Assembly (NCBI RefSeq): GCF_004924335.1
Contig: NZ_CP024633.1
Span: 1,922,001 to 1,986,000, forward strand
Reading direction: 5' to 3'
From: Mycobacteroides salmoniphilum
Lineage (GTDB): Bacteria; Actinomycetota; Actinomycetes; Mycobacteriales; Mycobacteriaceae
DNA length: 64,000 nt
This document shows positions 62,631 through 64,000 of this stretch, in pieces. The notes below the pieces were generated by a model, which saw only the letters and a list, made by a program, of their open reading frames with translations, was not told the DNA's origin and did no database searches. Position 1 is the stretch's first letter. Each line of letters begins with the position of its first letter. The translations under genes were made by a program, and so were the position numbers.

Positions 62631-64000
62631 ATGAAGAGAACAGCCCTTCTCTCCGCTTTGCTCCTCGCCCTCGTCACCAGCTGCTCCCTGGACTCCGGGT
62701 CCGGCTCGGCCAACGAAGTGACCGTCGTTGTCGGATATCAGTCGAAGACCATCAACACGGTGACCGCCGGCACGCTGCTGCGCGCCCAGGGGTATCTGGA
62801 GAAGCGGCTCGCCGAGGCCGGTTCGCGCACCGGAAACAAGTACACCGTGCAGTGGCAGGACTACGACACCGGAGCGCCGATCACCGCACAGATGCTCGCC
62901 GAGAAGATCGACATCGGCTCGATGGGCGATTACCCGCTGCTGATCAATGGATCCAAGACCCAGGCCAATGAGAAGGCACGCACCGAGCTGGTGTCGATCA
63001 CCGGGTACAACGCCAAGGGTGCGCTCAACATGGTTGTGGTGCCGCCGAATTCGCCGATCACCACGCTTCCCGAGCTGAAAGACAAGAAGGTGTCCGCGAG
63101 TGTCGGCTCGGCGGGGCATGGCACGCTGGTGCGCGCGCTGCACAACGACGGTCTGGACCCGGCCAAGGATGTCGAGGTGCTGAACCAGCAGCCACAGGTT
63201 GGTGCCTCAGCGCTGGAATCCGGTCAGGTGCAGGCGCTGTCGCAGTTCGTGGCCTGGCCGGGCCTGCTGGTCTTTCAGAAGAAGGCCAAGCTCCTCTATG
63301 ACGGTGCCGAGCTCAATGTTCCGACCTTCCACGGTGTGGTGGTGCGCCGCGACTATGCCAAGCAGCATCCGGAGGTACTCGATGCCTTCTTACAGGCTCA
63401 GCTGGACGCGACCGATTTCATCCACGAAAAGTCTCTCGAGGCGGCTCGCATCGTGGCCGAGGGCAGCGGCTTACCCCAGGAAGTGGTGTACCTCTACAAC
63501 GGGCCGGGTGGCACGTCATTCGACACCACCCTCAAGCCCTCACTCATCGAGGCATTCAAGAGCGATGTGCCCTATCTGAAATCGATCGGGGACTTCGCAG
63601 ATCTCAACATCGACGAGTTTGTGCAGGACGGTCCGCTGCGTCAGGCCTACACGACGCATGCGAAGAATTACGAGACCGAATTGGCCGCCAAGTCCAACCC
63701 GCTGGTGCTGCACCCCGCCGACGGGGCAGACCCGGTCCGCGCCGCCGAGATCTGGTTCGACGGTCAGGATTCCACGCAGGTGTATACCACCCCGCAAGAG
63801 CTGTTGAAAGCCGTCAATGCAGCCAAAGCTGCCGGTCAGAAGGTCCGCGCCGCCTACGTCGCCGACGCCGAACTGGGCACTCGGTGGTTCGCCGACCACG
63901 CCTGGTGGGTCCGGGATTCGGCCGGGTTGCATCCGTTCACCACGAGCGCGGGCGCCAGCCGATACATCTCCACCCACCCGGGTGCAACTTCCCTGGATTA
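62631..64000 (+). CDS. ABC transporter substrate-binding lipoprotein with NosL-like C-terminus, truncated by window end
   Basis: At least 456 residues, open to the last base. The lipoprotein signal ends at LVTSC (Cys18). Residues about 28-330 form an SsuA/TauA/NMT1-type binding domain (VVVGYQSKTINTVTAGTLLRAQGYLEKRL, IDIGSMGDYPLLI, LKDKKVSASVGSAGHGTL). Residues about 355-456 (AAEIWFDGQDSTQVYTTPQE, RAAYVADAELGTRWFADHAWWV) resemble the NosL copper-chaperone fold. Ordinary members end near residue 340. It lies 13 nt after the ferredoxin gene. A sulfonate, taurine or thio-compound substrate is plausible but not established. Confidence 0.82.
   Translation, partial: MKRTALLSALLLALVTSCSLDSGSGSANEVTVVVGYQSKTINTVTAGTLLRAQGYLEKRLAEAGSRTGNKYTVQWQDYDTGAPITAQMLAEKIDIGSMGDYPLLINGSKTQANEKARTELVSITGYNAKGALNMVVVPPNSPITTLPELKDKKVSASVGSAGHGTLVRALHNDGLDPAKDVEVLNQQPQVGASALESGQVQALSQFVAWPGLLVFQKKAKLLYDGAELNVPTFHGVVVRRDYAKQHPEVLDAFLQAQLDATDFIHEKSLEAARIVAEGSGLPQEVVYLYNGPGGTSFDTTLKPSLIEAFKSDVPYLKSIGDFADLNIDEFVQDGPLRQAYTTHAKNYETELAAKSNPLVLHPADGADPVRAAEIWFDGQDSTQVYTTPQELLKAVNAAKAAGQKVRAAYVADAELGTRWFADHAWWVRDSAGLHPFTTSAGASRYISTHPGATSLD

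Noticed and set aside
1..64000. tRNA, rRNA, CRISPR arrays, insertion sequences or prophage genes
   Set aside because: No rRNA or recognisable tRNA cloverleaf, no spaced repeat array, and no transposase, integrase or phage protein was seen. Coding density and composition are even.

Overview
The window is high-GC, densely packed actinobacterial DNA whose gene order and protein sequences point to a mycobacterium. The stretch helY / DUF4333 / 5'-3' exonuclease / pepE, then the F420 biliverdin-reductase-like gene, SDR, cobL-cobM-cobK, cobIJ-cobH-cobG and cobN, then fxsA / amidohydrolase / lnt / ppm / rbpA, follows the Rv2092c-Rv2050 order of M. tuberculosis. The complete ESX-3 locus has only single PE and PPE genes, and lnt and ppm are separate genes. 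Together with an extra MmpS/MmpL/PKS locus this suggests a rapid grower, most likely of the Mycobacteroides abscessus-chelonae group. The genus is inferred from remembered homologues, not from a search.

Layout. 1-5.7 kb: end of the helicase HelY, a membrane-anchored DUF4333 protein, an exonuclease, an M24 peptidase and a PPOX protein. 5.8-16.2 kb: aerobic cobalamin pathway in three blocks (SDR-cobL-cobM-cobK forward, cobIJ-cobH-cobG reverse, cobN forward). 16.2-17.6 kb: two tandem PPOX proteins and FxsA. 17.6-22.9 kb: amidohydrolase, Lnt and Ppm for lipoprotein acylation and polyprenol-phosphate-mannose synthesis, then an SDR and RbpA. 23.1-34.9 kb: a divergent lipid locus, with mmpS-mmpL-methyltransferase on minus and a 2133-residue reducing PKS plus thioesterase on plus. 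34.9-36 kb: a small secreted Trp/Cys-rich protein and a small Cys4 protein. 36.0-39.8 kb: an ssuCBAD-type sulfonate operon. 39.8-43.1 kb: an SCO6745-family protein, a PPOX protein and a CocE/NonD lipoprotein hydrolase. 43.1-57.8 kb: the complete ESX-3 operon on minus (eccA3-eccB3-eccC3-PE5-PPE4-esxG-esxH-espG3-eccD3-mycP3-eccE3). 57.8-58.2 kb: an iron-box-containing divergent control region. 58.2-64 kb: a siderophore-interacting flavoprotein, a Rossmann-like fragment, a flavin monooxygenase with a divergent LysR regulator, and a GntR / dicluster ferredoxin / binding-protein operon that runs off the window.

How the parts connect. ESX-3 and the siderophore-interacting protein share a 402-bp region carrying three sequences close to the IdeR iron box, so iron probably represses both. 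The cobalamin blocks meet in a 33-bp divergent promoter centred on an inverted repeat, with no room for a B12 riboswitch. Many genes lack a Shine-Dalgarno site and instead have a TANNNT -10 element 6-8 nt before the start codon, which is the leaderless arrangement common in mycobacteria.

Least expected observations: a 47-codon upstream ORF in the predicted ESX-3 leader whose first 12 residues closely copy the N-terminus of EccA3; the PKS/TE/MmpL/MmpS/methyltransferase locus, whose acyltransferase motif is not the methylmalonyl type; the cobG/cobN operator candidate; three helically phased TGTC repeats before the sulfonate operon; and a binding protein whose C-terminus looks NosL-like.
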